Part shown: one piece after another, positions 1-7,867 of the stretch
How positions within the stretch are numbered: position 1 is the stretch's first letter
How the letters are laid out: each line of letters begins with the position of its first letter
NCBI GenBank assembly: GCA_006226775.1
Contig: SBGD01000093.1
Coordinates: 1-64,000, forward strand
Length of the DNA: 64,000 bases
Direction: 5' to 3'
DNA from: Paracoccaceae bacterium
Lineage (GTDB): Bacteria; Pseudomonadota; Alphaproteobacteria; Rhodobacterales; Rhodobacteraceae
Position numbers and translations under genes: made by a program
Notes under the pieces: model-generated
Database searches by the model: none
What the model saw: only the letters and a program-made list of their open reading frames with translations
Told to the model about the DNA's origin: nothing

Positions 1-56
1 TCCGCGAAGGCGGCCGCACCGTGGGCTCGGGCGTGGTGTCGAAGATCATCGAGTGA
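1..56 (+). CDS. tuf: Elongation factor Tu, C-terminal end (partial)
   Basis: Only the last 17 codons are in the window, reading REGGRTVGSGVVSKIIE and then TGA. This is the highly conserved EF-Tu C-terminus (domain III), the GTPase that delivers aminoacyl-tRNA to the ribosome. Its position just before rpsJ fits the usual fus-tuf-rpsJ order of the str/S10 region. The 5' part lies outside the window. Confidence 0.9.
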   Translation, partial: REGGRTVGSGVVSKIIE

Positions 57-68
57 TCCGAGCGTTGC

Positions 69-94
69 GTCATCCCGGGCCTGACCCGGGATCT
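69..94. repeat. REP-like CCCGGG palindrome
   Basis: The stretch reads GTCATCCCGGG, a short centre, then CCCGGGATCT. The same unit recurs at about 4.76 kb, 10.43-10.65 kb and 26.89 kb. It behaves like a dispersed intergenic palindromic element. This copy lies 13 bp after the tuf stop codon. Confidence 0.6.
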
Positions 95-101
95 CCAAGA
101 A

Positions 102-129
102 AACCTGGCGGAGACCCCTCCGCCAGGTT
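102..129. terminator. Hairpin downstream of tuf
   Basis: AACCTGGCGGA pairs perfectly with TCCGCCAGGTT around a 6-nt loop, giving an 11-bp stem. There is no good T-run after it, so it is a possible but weak terminator between tuf and rpsJ. A second 10-bp hairpin follows at 155-179 (AGGTCCCGGA/TCCGGGACCT). Confidence 0.4.
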
Positions 130-154
130 GCACTTTCAGGGTCGGCCTGCCATG

Positions 155-179
155 AGGTCCCGGATCATGTCCGGGACCT
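155..179. repeat. Second intergenic hairpin (REP-like)
   Basis: AGGTCCCGGA and TCCGGGACCT form a perfect 10-bp stem with a 5-nt loop. Its sequence resembles the left half of the palindrome pair at 4.76 kb, so it probably belongs to the same dispersed family. No coding potential was seen here. Confidence 0.45.
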
Positions 180-269
180 GTGTCACAAGACCCGAACCGG
201 GGCCGATGAAGGGGCAGGGTGGTCCTGTCTCTTCCTCTCGGAACCCAACGCCAATGAAGGCTACGACCT

Positions 270-584
270 ATGCAAAGCCAAAACATTCGCATTCGGCTCA
301 AGGCGTTTGACTATCGCGTGCTCGATTCCAGCACGCAGGAGATCGTCAACACCGCCAAGCGGACCGGTGCCAACGTGCGCGGACCCATTCCGCTGCCGAA
401 CAAGATCGAGAAATTCACCGTTCTGCGTGGCCCCCACGTGAACAAGAAGTCGCGCGACCAGTTCGAGATCCGGACCCACAAGCGCCTGCTCGACATCGTC
501 GATCCGACCCCCCAGACCGTGGACGCGCTGATGAAGCTCGACCTCGCCGCTGGTGTGGATGTCGAGATCAAGCTGCAAGCGTAA
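270..584 (+). CDS. rpsJ: 30S ribosomal protein S10
   Basis: The 104-aa protein is full length for S10 and carries family hallmarks such as [14 protein letters not shown] near the N-terminus and [19 protein letters not shown] in the middle. It is a component of the 30S head and, in other bacteria, the NusE antitermination factor. It is the first gene of the rpsJ-rplC-rplD-rplW block, with only 13 bp between its stop and the rplC start. The ATG at 270 opens the conserved sequence. Confidence 0.97.
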   Translation: MQSQNIRIRLKAFDYRVLDSSTQEIVNTAKRTGANVRGPIPLPNKIEKFTVLRGPHVNKKSRDQFEIRTHKRLLDIVDPTPQTVDALMKLDLAAGVDVEIKLQA

Positions 585-597
585 GGAGGGCATGAAC

Positions 598-1470
598 ATG
601 ATGCGCTCTGGTATCATTGCAAAGAAAATCGGCATGACCCGCGTCTTCCAGGACGACGGTCGCCAGGTCCCCGTGACCGTGCTGCAGCTTGACGGCCTCC
701 AGGTCGTGGCCCAGCGCACCGCCGAGGAGCACGGCTATACCGCCGTCCAGCTCGGCGCCGGTTCCGCCAAGGTCACCCGCACCTCCAAGGCGATGCGCGG
801 CCATTTCTCGAAAGCCAATGTCGCGCCCAAGCGCAAGGTGGCCGAGTTCCGCGTTGCCCCCGAGGCGATGATCAGCATCGGTGAGGAAATCACCGCCGAT
901 CATTACTTCGAGGGCCAGTTCGTCGACGTGTCCGGCACCTCGATCGGTAAAGGCTTTGCCGGTGCCATGAAGCGGCACAACTTCGGCGGTCTGCGGGCCT
1001 CGCACGGTGTGTCGATCTCGCACCGCTCGCATGGTTCGACCGGCCAGTGCCAGGACCCGGGCAAGGTGTTCAAGGGCAAGAAGATGGCCGGCCACATGGG
1101 CGCGGTCCGCGTGACCACGCAGAACCTGCAGGTGGTCAAGACCGATGCCGACCGTGGCATCATCATGGTCAAGGGCGCCGTTCCCGGCTCCAAGGGCGGC
1201 TGGGTCACGGTGCGTGACGCGGTCAAGAAACCCTTCCCGGAGAACGCGATCCTGCCCGCCGGTCTGAGATCGGCCGCCGAGGAAGCCGCGAAAGCGGCCG
1301 AAGAGGCCGCAGCCGCTGCCGCCGCCGAGGCCGAAGCCGAAGCCAAGCGTCTGGCCGAGGAACAGGCCGCCGCCGAAGCCGAAGCGCTGAAAGCCGCAGA
1401 AGCCGAAATCGCCGCCGACAAGGCCGATGGTGGCGAGGCTGCGCCCGAGAAGAAGGAAGGCGAGGAATGA
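598..1470 (+). CDS. rplC: 50S ribosomal protein L3 with long Ala/Glu C-terminal extension
   Basis: The core L3 fold is clear from [21 protein letters not shown] at the start and the glycine-rich GRMPGH-like loop ([13 protein letters not shown]). The start at 598 was chosen because AAGGAGGG lies 8 nt upstream; the ORF-track start at 553 overlaps rpsJ. After about residue 220 the protein continues for some 65 residues of low-complexity Ala/Glu/Lys, predicted helical or coiled coil. Such tails occur in Rhodobacteraceae L3. The gene overlaps rplD by 4 bp (ATGA), which suggests translational coupling. Confidence 0.96.
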   Translation: MMRSGIIAKKIGMTRVFQDDGRQVPVTVLQLDGLQVVAQRTAEEHGYTAVQLGAGSAKVTRTSKAMRGHFSKANVAPKRKVAEFRVAPEAMISIGEEITADHYFEGQFVDVSGTSIGKGFAGAMKRHNFGGLRASHGVSISHRSHGSTGQCQDPGKVFKGKKMAGHMGAVRVTTQNLQVVKTDADRGIIMVKGAVPGSKGGWVTVRDAVKKPFPENAILPAGLRSAAEEAAKAAEEAAAAAAAEAEAEAKRLAEEQAAAEAEALKAAEAEIAADKADGGEAAPEKKEGEE

Positions 1471-2084
1471 AACTCGACGTGATCAATCTCGACGGCGGCT
1501 CTGCCGGTTCGGTCGAGCTGGATGATGCGCTGTTCGGCCTCGAGCCCCGCGCCGACATCCTGCACCGCGTGGTCCGCTGGCAGCGCAACAATGCGCAGCA
1601 GGGCACCCACAAGGTCAAGACCCGCTCGGAAGTGAGCTATTCGACCAAGAAGATCTATCGCCAGAAGGGCACCGGCGGCGCACGCCACGGCGCGCGCTCG
1701 GCACCGATCTTCCGCAGCGGTGGCATCTACAAGGGCCCGATGCCCCGCAGCCACGGCCACGATCTGCCCAAGAAGGTCCGCAAGCTGGGCCTGATGCACG
1801 CGCTGTCGGCGAAAGCCAAGGCCGGGCAGCTGGTGGTGATCGACAATGCCACCTCCGAAGGCAAGACCAGTGCCCTGGCCAAGCAGATCAGGGAGCTGGG
1901 CTGGAAACGCGCGCTGGTGATCGACGGGGCCGAGGTCAACGAAGGCTTCGCCCAGGCCGCACGCAACATCGAAGGTCTGGACGTCCTGCCGTCGATGGGC
2001 GCAAACGTATACGATATCCTCAAGCGTGACACCCTGGTGCTCACCAAGGCGGGTATCGAAGCACTGGAGGCTCGTCTGAAATGA
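1467..2084 (+). CDS. rplD: 50S ribosomal protein L4
   Basis: This 205-aa protein is full length. The conserved loop [21 protein letters not shown] that lines the peptide exit tunnel is visible at about residues 60-80, followed by the typical [15 protein letters not shown] segment. It overlaps rplC and rplW by 4 bp each, so the block is tightly coupled. In E. coli L4 autoregulates the S10 operon; no equivalent leader structure was identified here. Confidence 0.97.
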   Translation: MKLDVINLDGGSAGSVELDDALFGLEPRADILHRVVRWQRNNAQQGTHKVKTRSEVSYSTKKIYRQKGTGGARHGARSAPIFRSGGIYKGPMPRSHGHDLPKKVRKLGLMHALSAKAKAGQLVVIDNATSEGKTSALAKQIRELGWKRALVIDGAEVNEGFAQAARNIEGLDVLPSMGANVYDILKRDTLVLTKAGIEALEARLK

Positions 2085-2377
2085 GCGCGAAGGCAGAACA
2101 CTACGACGTGATCCGCAAGCCGATCATCACCGAGAAGACCACCATGGCGTCGGAACATGGCGCCGTGGTCTTCGAGGTGTCGATCGACGCCGCCAAACCC
2201 CAGATCAAGGAGGCCGTCGAGGCGCTCTTCGGTGTGAAGGTCAAGGCGGTGAACACCTCGATCACCAAGGGCAAGGTCAAGCGTTTCAAGGGCCAGATGG
2301 GCCGGCGCAAGAACGTCAAGAAGGCCTATGTGATGCTCGAAGAGGGCAATACCATCGACGTGACGACCGGTCTCTGA
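2081..2377 (+). CDS. rplW: 50S ribosomal protein L23
   Basis: This 98-aa protein shows the L23 signature [11 protein letters not shown] at the start and [19 protein letters not shown] in the middle. L23 sits at the tunnel exit and docks SRP and trigger factor. It is the last gene of the first ribosomal block and is followed 25 bp later by a strong terminator. In the usual order rplB would follow directly; here three unrelated genes intervene. Confidence 0.96.
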   Translation: MSAKAEHYDVIRKPIITEKTTMASEHGAVVFEVSIDAAKPQIKEAVEALFGVKVKAVNTSITKGKVKRFKGQMGRRKNVKKAYVMLEEGNTIDVTTGL

Positions 2378-2402
2378 TCGGCCGCAAGGTCGCAAAAGAT
2401 CG

Positions 2403-2436
2403 AAAAGCCCCGGCCTGGTGACAGGTCGGGGCTTTT
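2403..2436. terminator. Bidirectional intrinsic terminator between rplW and phasin gene
   Basis: AAAAGCCCCGGCCTG pairs with CAGGTCGGGGCTTTT around a GTGA loop, a 15-bp stem with one G:U pair. The A-tract on one side and the T-tract on the other let it work in both directions. It lies between convergent rplW (+) and the phasin gene (-) and ends the first S10 transcription block. Confidence 0.9.
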
Positions 2437-2449
2437 GCTTGGCCGGATG

Positions 2450-2776
2450 TCAGAGCGGCACGTCGTCATAGCCGCGGGCGGTGCCATTGGCCTTGGCCAT
2501 GAGATTCATGAAGCGTTTCGCGCCTTCCGAATATTGTGCCATCGTGGATTCAAGGAAATCCGTCTGCACCTTGAGCAGATCCGCCGGCGTCTTGCAGTTC
2601 AGCAGGGCGCGCTGGGTTTCGAGGTCCTTTTCCAGGCGCTCGGTCATGAAGCTCACGCTTTCGTTGATGATCTCCTGCCATGCCTCGACGGCCTTCGGGC
2701 CGAAGGCGGTCATCGGGGTCATCAGGTCCGGCGTGTCGGTCCTGGTCCGGGCACGTTGTTGGGTCGATTGGGCCAT
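2450..2776 (-). CDS. Phasin family protein
   Basis: The 108-aa product is rich in amphipathic helix: AVEAWQEIINESVSFMTERLEKDLETQRALLNCKTPADLLKVQ. The 'CKTPADLLKVQTDFLE' segment is characteristic of Phasin_2 proteins, which coat polyhydroxyalkanoate granules. The start at 2776 (MAQSTQQ) is preceded by AGGAGGACACC; the ORF track extends 12 codons further without support. It converges on rplW. A palindrome 150 bp upstream may be an operator. Confidence 0.8.
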   Translation of the reverse strand: MAQSTQQRARTRTDTPDLMTPMTAFGPKAVEAWQEIINESVSFMTERLEKDLETQRALLNCKTPADLLKVQTDFLESTMAQYSEGAKRFMNLMAKANGTARGYDDVPL

Positions 2777-2927
2777 TTTGGTGTCCTCCTGACAGTCTTG
2801 GCTTTGGTACATGGCAGGAGTCTAGCAGCTTGGCGGCAGGCGGGCTTTGACCTGGATCCCGGAGGGGCACCTTGAGACGAAATGGCGCGGGGTCCGGGGC
2901 GCAAGACCGGGGCGGGGCCGCGGTTGG

Positions 2928-2958
2928 TTCTAATAGGTATTTACAATGCCTATTAGAA
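2928..2958. promoter_or_regulatory. Long AT-rich palindrome between divergent phasin and small membrane protein genes
   Basis: TTCTAATAGG and CCTATTAGAA are perfect 10-bp arms. With one mismatch the arms extend to 14 bp around a TAC centre. This AT-rich block in a GC-rich intergenic region between divergent genes looks like an operator. It does not match the PhaR TGC-N-GCA motif known for phasin genes, and no regulator could be assigned. Confidence 0.55.
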
Positions 2959-3002
2959 GGCGCTAGATGGCCCAAGCCCGAAACGCAACAAGGAATCTCC
3001 CC

Positions 3003-3164
3003 ATGACCCTGTCCGAAGTCTTTCTCTGGCCGGGAACCAAGGTCTGTGAACGTCTGGGTGTCGATCCCGAGGCCGATGCGGGCCTGGTCCGCTGGTTGAT
3101 CAACTCGCTGGTCTACCTCGTGCTGGCGCTGGTGGTGGTCTGGGCCATCGTCACAGTCGTCTGA
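3003..3164 (+). CDS. Small membrane protein, function unknown
   Basis: The predicted product has 53 residues, MTLSEVFLWPGTKVCERLGV at the start and one C-terminal transmembrane helix (LVYLVLALVVVWAIVTVV). The ATG at 3003 is preceded by AAGGA; the ORF track's earlier start at 2967 is possible. It is divergent from the phasin gene across the palindrome at 2928-2958. Its family was not recognised. Confidence 0.6.
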   Translation: MTLSEVFLWPGTKVCERLGVDPEADAGLVRWLINSLVYLVLALVVVWAIVTVV

Positions 3165-3282
3165 CCTGACCCCCGTCCGAGACGCCGTGTCGCGGCCCCT
3201 GTGCGCGCGGTCAGATACCCCGGTCCCGAGTGGGGACGACCCGCGCCTTTAAGGGCGGGCCGGGCCGTGGCTATGGACGCAC

Positions 3283-4473
3283 CTAGGCGGTGGAGGGCGT
3301 CATGAGGTGGGCCGCCTTGAAAAACAGCATGTCCGCGTTCTCGAAGCCCTCGAACCGCTCGCTGATGCGGGCGTGGTCGCGGGGGTCCTGGACGCGCGCG
3401 GGCCTCGGGGATTGCGATCGGTCGATCGTGGGGCAGTTGGAAATGCGCCGGGGCAGGAGGCGGTCGCCCTCGGCAAAGGCGGCGCAGGGCAGCAGGCCCA
3501 GGTCGTAGCTGGCCCAGTGGCGCTGTCCGTCCTTCAGAAAGAAGGGCGATTCGTGCAAGGCTGCCTTGATTGCATCGCGAATCCGGTCCAGTTGCACGAA
3601 CTGCTCGCGCGTGATCGGCAGCAGGAGCGTTGCCCGGTCCATGAGGCCGAGGGTCCGGATCTCGGGCAGGGCGCCGCTGAGCCGCAGCATCACGGCATCG
3701 CGCACCAGGTTGAAGTCGGTTCCGGCATGACGGCCTTTCAACCGCTCCAGATCCCAAAGCCGCAGGCACAGGACCGAATGCGCCGTGCCGGACTGGCCGA
3801 GCAGCGCGCTCAGCCGGATCTCGCGGGTGAAGGCGGGAAGCGTCAGGACGTCGACATTGCGCTTTTTCAGCGCGCTGCGCGTGTTGCGGCGCGACAGGCT
3901 GTCCAGCAGCACCCCGCGATCGATCAGCCAGACCAGGGCGGGCAGGAGGACGAGGTAGAGGCCCACAAGCAGCGGCGCCGCATAGGTGAAGAACCAGCCG
4001 CGCACCGGGTCGGGCAGGGCGACGCCGACCCCGACCGAGGTCGCGACCAGCCCGCCCAGGGCCAGGCGGGCCAGCAGCGGGCGCATGGGCCAGCGCGCGC
4101 GGGCGTGTTTCCACAGCGCCGCCGCACCGGCCGCCCAGGCCATGGCGACGATGCCGGTCCACATGCCCGTCCCGCCGACCCCGGCCCGCGCCAGTGCGGC
4201 CATGGCCACGGCAACCAGCGCCGCGCGCCAGTTGAGAAAGGCACCCGCAAGCGCAAGCGGAAGATTGCGCAGGTCGAAGATGAACCCGGCAAAGGGTTCG
4301 ATCGGATGGAACAATTGCGCGGTCGCCGTGGCGCCCAGCACGATCCCGGCCGGCAGATCGCCGAAGCCGGTGGTCTGCCCCCAGGCCTTGAGGTTGATCA
4401 ACATGCAGGCCACGAAAAATATCAGGCCACAGGCGGCAAGCAGCGCCCCGGCGGCCGCGAATTCTTCAATCAT
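3283..4473 (-). CDS. Membrane protein with degenerate GGDEF-like cytoplasmic domain
   Basis: Residues 1-190 contain about six hydrophobic helices. The stretch [27 protein letters not shown] resembles the 5TM-5TMR_LYT sensor module found before diguanylate cyclases. Residues 195-396 resemble a GGDEF fold ([22 protein letters not shown], then [24 protein letters not shown]) but no GG[DE]EF motif is present, so cyclase activity is unlikely. It may be a sensor or scaffold. It sits between rplW and rplB, with no co-directional partner. Confidence 0.5.
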   Translation of the reverse strand: MIEEFAAAGALLAACGLIFFVACMLINLKAWGQTTGFGDLPAGIVLGATATAQLFHPIEPFAGFIFDLRNLPLALAGAFLNWRAALVAVAMAALARAGVGGTGMWTGIVAMAWAAGAAALWKHARARWPMRPLLARLALGGLVATSVGVGVALPDPVRGWFFTYAAPLLVGLYLVLLPALVWLIDRGVLLDSLSRRNTRSALKKRNVDVLTLPAFTREIRLSALLGQSGTAHSVLCLRLWDLERLKGRHAGTDFNLVRDAVMLRLSGALPEIRTLGLMDRATLLLPITREQFVQLDRIRDAIKAALHESPFFLKDGQRHWASYDLGLLPCAAFAEGDRLLPRRISNCPTIDRSQSPRPARVQDPRDHARISERFEGFENADMLFFKAAHLMTPSTA

Positions 4474-4934
4474 GTGGTTTTGCCCCCTTTAAGACAAACG
4501 AACTCGGTGTCGCGGCGCAGAAAACACCCGGGCCAGTTAAGAAAGGGTTCTGCCGCTGCCGGAAGATCGGGAAAATTGGCAACAACAGGGCAAGACGCAG
4601 GCGAAATCCGGGCGCTGCCATCCCCCGTGCCATCGGGCTTGACCCCGTCCCCCCCATCCCCTATCAGACCCCATCCACGCCGCCCCGGATTCGTCTGGGG
4701 CTGTGTGTTTTTTGCCGGTCCGGCGTCTCGCGCCGGAGGGCAAAGCCAGCACACCCCGTCCCGGACCTGATCCGGGACCTCTTGGGCCATGAGGCCCCGG
4801 GTCAGGCCCGGGGCGCGACGGACGGGGCGGATGGCGCACGAACCGGGGACCTTCGGGGCCCTATACCCTGGCGCACAAGCGCCCAAACATCGCGGGGCGT
4901 AAAGTCCCGCATTGCTAAACGGAAGACAGAAAGC
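4474..4934. other. Intergenic region upstream of rplB
   Basis: No gene was found in these 461 bp. Coordinates 4756-4825 hold a REP-like palindrome pair related to the 26.89 kb copy. The remaining 100 bp before the ATG is the probable leader and promoter of the second ribosomal block, needed because rplB follows an opposite-strand gene. No convincing -35/-10 pair could be named. Confidence 0.5.
4756..4825. repeat. REP-like inverted pair upstream of rplB
   Basis: GTCCCGGACCTGATCCGGGAC is followed by GAGGCCCCGGGTCAGGCCCG, facing units of the dispersed CCCGGG palindrome family. The two halves are diverged versions of the near-perfect pair at 26889-26958. It lies about 110 bp before the rplB start. 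Confidence 0.55.
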
Positions 4935-5777
4935 ATGGCACTCAAGTCGTATAAGCCGACGACGCCGGGCCAGCGCGGGCTGGTGCTGATCGACCGTTCG
5001 GAGCTGTGGAAAGGACGCCCTGTCAAATCCCTCACCGAGGGTCTGACGAAATCGGGCGGCCGGAACAACACCGGACGTATCACCTCGCGCCGTCGCGGCG
5101 GCGGGGCAAAACGCCTCTACCGGATCGTTGATTTCAGACGCAACAAGCATGACGTCGAAGCCGTCGTGATGCGCATCGAATATGACCCCAACCGCACCGC
5201 CTTCATCGCGCTGGTCCAGTACATGGACGGCGATCAGGCCTATATCCTCGCGCCCCAGCGGATCGCGATCGGCGACAAGATCGTGGCCTCGGCCCGGGCC
5301 GACATCAAGCCCGGCAACGCGATGCCCTTCTCGGGGATGCCGATCGGCACGATCGTCCACAATATCGAGCTCAAGCCCGGCAAGGGCGGCCAGATCGCGC
5401 GCGCCGCGGGCACCTATGCCCAGTTCGTCGGTCGGGACGGCGGCTACGCCCAGATCCGCCTCAGCTCGGGCGAGCTGCGCCTGGTGCGCCAGGAATGCAT
5501 GGCCACCGTCGGTGCCGTGTCCAACCCCGACAACTCGAACCAGAACTTCGGCAAGGCCGGCCGGATGCGCCACTACGGCAAGCGTCCCTCGGTTCGCGGT
5601 GTCGTGATGAACCCGATCGACCACCCGCATGGTGGTGGTGAAGGCCGGACCTCGGGTGGCCGTCACCCGGTGACCCCCTGGGGCAAGCCGACCAAGGGCA
5701 AACGCACCCGTAACACCAACAAGGCGTCGCAGAAGCTTATCCTGCGCTCGCGTCACGCCAAGAAGAAGGGTCGCTGA
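4935..5777 (+). CDS. rplB: 50S ribosomal protein L2
   Basis: The 280-aa product is full length. It begins [16 protein letters not shown] and carries the conserved C-terminal [22 protein letters not shown] segment, with the histidine essential for peptidyl transferase centre assembly. The true start is at 4935, preceded by GGAAGACAGAAAG; the ORF-track extension to 4782 runs through a repeat. It opens the second ribosomal block and is 3 bp from rpsS. Confidence 0.97.
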   Translation: MALKSYKPTTPGQRGLVLIDRSELWKGRPVKSLTEGLTKSGGRNNTGRITSRRRGGGAKRLYRIVDFRRNKHDVEAVVMRIEYDPNRTAFIALVQYMDGDQAYILAPQRIAIGDKIVASARADIKPGNAMPFSGMPIGTIVHNIELKPGKGGQIARAAGTYAQFVGRDGGYAQIRLSSGELRLVRQECMATVGAVSNPDNSNQNFGKAGRMRHYGKRPSVRGVVMNPIDHPHGGGEGRTSGGRHPVTPWGKPTKGKRTRNTNKASQKLILRSRHAKKKGR

Positions 5778-5780
5778 TAC

Positions 5781-6059
5781 ATGTCGCGCTCTGTTTGGAA
5801 AGGCCCCTTTGTCGATGCTTACGTGCTGAAGAAAGCCGAAGCCTCGCGCGAGTCGGGCCGCAACGAAGTCATCAAGATCTGGTCGCGCCGCTCGACGATC
5901 CTGCCCCAGTTCGTGGGCCTGACGTTCGGCGTCTACAACGGCCAGAAGCATATCCCTGTCAACGTCAGCGAAGACATGATCGGTCAGAAGTTCGGTGAAT
6001 ATTCGCCGACGCGGACCTATTACGGTCATGCCGCCGACAAGAAAGCGAAGCGGAAGTAA
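5781..6059 (+). CDS. rpsS: 30S ribosomal protein S19
   Basis: This 92-aa protein begins [20 protein letters not shown], the S19 signature, and contains the conserved [17 protein letters not shown] segment. S19 contacts 16S rRNA in the 30S head. It lies 3 bp after rplB and 3 bp before rplV, as expected in the S10 operon. Confidence 0.97.
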   Translation: MSRSVWKGPFVDAYVLKKAEASRESGRNEVIKIWSRRSTILPQFVGLTFGVYNGQKHIPVNVSEDMIGQKFGEYSPTRTYYGHAADKKAKRK

Positions 6060-6062
6060 GTC

Positions 6063-6443
6063 ATGGGCAAGGAAAAGAACCCCCGCCGCGTGGCCGACAA
6101 CGAAGCAATGGCAAAACTGCGGATGCTTCGCACGTCCCCGCAAAAGCTCAACCTCGTCGCCGGTCTGATCCGCGGCAAGAAGGTGGAAAAGGCGCTGAAC
6201 GACCTGGCCTTCTCGAAGAAGCGGATTGCCGTCGACGTTCGCAAGTGCCTGCAGTCGGCCATCGCCAACGCCGAGAACAACCATGGTCTCGACGTCGACG
6301 AGCTGATCGTGGCCGAGGCCTATGTCGGCAAGAACCTGATCATGAAACGCGGTCGTCCGCGCGCCCGTGGCCGGTTCGGCAAGATCCACAAGCCGTTCTC
6401 GGAAATCACCATCAAGGTGCGTCAGATCGAGGAGCAAGCCTAA
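6063..6443 (+). CDS. rplV: 50S ribosomal protein L22
   Basis: This 126-aa protein shows [18 protein letters not shown] and the C-terminal [23 protein letters not shown], containing the beta-hairpin that lines the exit tunnel. Its TAA stop overlaps the rpsC ATG by one base (TAATG), so the two are translationally coupled. Confidence 0.97.
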   Translation: MGKEKNPRRVADNEAMAKLRMLRTSPQKLNLVAGLIRGKKVEKALNDLAFSKKRIAVDVRKCLQSAIANAENNHGLDVDELIVAEAYVGKNLIMKRGRPRARGRFGKIHKPFSEITIKVRQIEEQA

Positions 6444-7150
6444 TGGGTAACAAGACCAATCCGATCGGGATGCGCCTCCAGATCAACCGCACCTGGGACA
6501 GCCGCTGGTACGCCGATACCAAGGATTACGGGGATCTCCTGCTGGAAGACCTCGCCATCCGCGACTTCATCCATGAAGAGTGCAAGCAGGCCGGGATCGC
6601 CCGGGTGATCATCGAGCGTCCGCACAAGAAGTGCCGCGTCACGATCCACACCGCGCGCCCCGGCGTCATCATCGGCAAGAAAGGCGCGGACATCGAGACG
6701 CTGCGCAAGAAGATCGCCGCGATGACCGACAGCGAGTTGCACCTCAATATCGTGGAAGTGCGCAAGCCCGAGCTGGATGCCCGCCTTGTCGGCGAAAGCA
6801 TCGCCCAGCAGCTCGAGCGTCGGGTGTCCTTCCGCCGTGCGATGAAACGCGCGGTGCAGAACGCCATGCGCATGGGAGCGCTCGGCATCCGGGTCAACGT
6901 CGCGGGCCGCCTTGGCGGGGCCGAGATTGCCCGGACCGAATGGTACCGCGAAGGCCGCGTGCCGCTTCACACCCTGCGGGCCGATATCGACCACGCGCAT
7001 GTCGAGGCGGTCACCGCCTATGGCATCATCGGGATCAAGGTCTGGATCTTCAAAGGCGAGATCCTCGAGCATGACCCGCAAGCGCGTGACCGCAAGGCAC
7101 AGGAACTCCAGGACGGTCCGGCCCCGCGTGGCGCCGGTGGCCGTCGCTAA
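6443..7150 (+). CDS. rpsC: 30S ribosomal protein S3
   Basis: The 235-aa product begins [20 protein letters not shown]. It has the KH domain motif [17 protein letters not shown] and the C-terminal [16 protein letters not shown]3 lines the mRNA entry channel. The start at 6443 overlaps the rplV stop; the ORF-track start at 6245 is inside rplV. Confidence 0.97.
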   Translation: MGNKTNPIGMRLQINRTWDSRWYADTKDYGDLLLEDLAIRDFIHEECKQAGIARVIIERPHKKCRVTIHTARPGVIIGKKGADIETLRKKIAAMTDSELHLNIVEVRKPELDARLVGESIAQQLERRVSFRRAMKRAVQNAMRMGALGIRVNVAGRLGGAEIARTEWYREGRVPLHTLRADIDHAHVEAVTAYGIIGIKVWIFKGEILEHDPQARDRKAQELQDGPAPRGAGGRR

Positions 7151-7162
7151 GGGAGAGAAACC

Positions 7163-7576
7163 ATGCTTCAACCGAAACGCACCAAATTCCGCAAGATGTT
7201 CAAGGGCCGGATCTCCGGCGAGGCAAAAGGCGGGTCGGATCTCAACTTCGGCACCTACGGCCTCAAGGCGACCCAGCCCGAGCGTGTGACCGCACGCCAG
7301 ATCGAAGCCGCCCGCCGGGCCATGACGCGCCACATGAAGCGTCAGGGCCGCGTCTGGATCCGCATCTTCCCGGACACCCCGGTCAGCTCCAAGCCCACCG
7401 AGGTCCGGATGGGCAAGGGCAAGGGCTCGGTGGATTTCTGGGCCGCCAAGGTCAAGCCCGGCCGGGTGATGTTCGAGATCGACGGCGTCGGCGAGGACAT
7501 CGCGCGTGAAGCGCTGCGCCTGGCAGCGATGAAACTGCCGATCAAGACCCGGATCGTGGTCCGCGAGGACTGGTAA
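7163..7576 (+). CDS. rplP: 50S ribosomal protein L16
   Basis: This 137-aa protein begins [19 protein letters not shown] and contains [33 protein letters not shown], which are L16 hallmarks. It is preceded by GGGAGAGA. It is the last gene of the second block: rpmC-rpsQ-rplN, which normally follow, are absent from the next 56 kb. The reconstructed terminator just downstream shows that transcription ended here before the insertion sequence arrived. Confidence 0.97.
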   Translation: MLQPKRTKFRKMFKGRISGEAKGGSDLNFGTYGLKATQPERVTARQIEAARRAMTRHMKRQGRVWIRIFPDTPVSSKPTEVRMGKGKGSVDFWAAKVKPGRVMFEIDGVGEDIAREALRLAAMKLPIKTRIVVREDW

Positions 7577-7581
7577 CGAGT

Positions 7582-7600
7582 GGTGGGTCGAAAACCCACC
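7582..7600 (+). other. Small hairpin after rplP stop
   Basis: GGTGGGT and ACCCACC form a 7-bp stem with a CGAAA loop 6 bp after the rplP stop. It has no T-run and precedes the disrupted terminator, so it could be a 3' mRNA-stabilising stem. Confidence 0.35.
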
Positions 7601-7613
7601 CTGTGGACAGAGG

Positions 7614-7630
7614 CCCCCGTCGAGCGATCG
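7614..7630 (+). terminator. Left half of the rplP-operon terminator, split by the insertion sequence
   Basis: CCCCCGTCGAGCGATCG is the left arm, loop and start of the right arm of a terminator. Its missing part, GGCGGGGGTTTTTCTTT, is at about 10382-10398. Joining the halves after removing the element and one 9-bp duplicate gives a 10-bp stem, a GCGA loop and a T-run. Confidence 0.85.
7622..7630. repeat. 9-bp target site duplication, left copy
   Basis: GAGCGATCG abuts the left terminal inverted repeat. The identical 9-mer abuts the right repeat at 10375-10383. Confidence 0.88.
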
Positions 7631-7654
7631 TGGCTCGTTCCGGGTTTTGGGACA
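7631..7654. repeat. Left terminal inverted repeat of the IS
   Basis: It begins TGGCTCGTTCCGG and ends GGGACA. It differs from the right end at three central positions only. Confidence 0.9.
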
Positions 7655-7661
7655 TAACTGC

Positions 7662-7693
7662 AACGGCTACCGAGAAAATTCTCGGTAGCCGTT
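7662..7693 (+). terminator. Perfect 15-bp hairpin just inside the left IS end
   Basis: AACGGCTACCGAGAA pairs perfectly with TTCTCGGTAGCCGTT around two A residues, and TTGATTTT follows on the plus strand. Its orientation would stop transcripts entering from rplP. It could both replace the disrupted operon terminator and shield the transposase from read-through. Confidence 0.75.
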
Positions 7694-7867
7694 TGATTTT
7701 AAGGATATATTTTACCGGGTCGCTTACACGAGCTTCGGGACTTTTGTCCCGGCGCAACAGTAAGCAGAAAAATCGTTTTGGGATTTCGTCGCCAAGGAAA
7801 ATGGCCAACATCCCATTCGGTCCCGGAGGCCTTCTTGACAAATCAATACCGACAGATCGGAGATCGA

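Noticed and set aside
53-310. 85-aa ORF between tuf and rpsJ
   Set aside because: It runs through two hairpin repeats and overlaps the rpsJ start; no conserved features.
4470-6437. 655-aa minus-strand ORF over rplB, rpsS and rplV
   Set aside because: It is antisense to ribosomal proteins and low in recognisable motifs.
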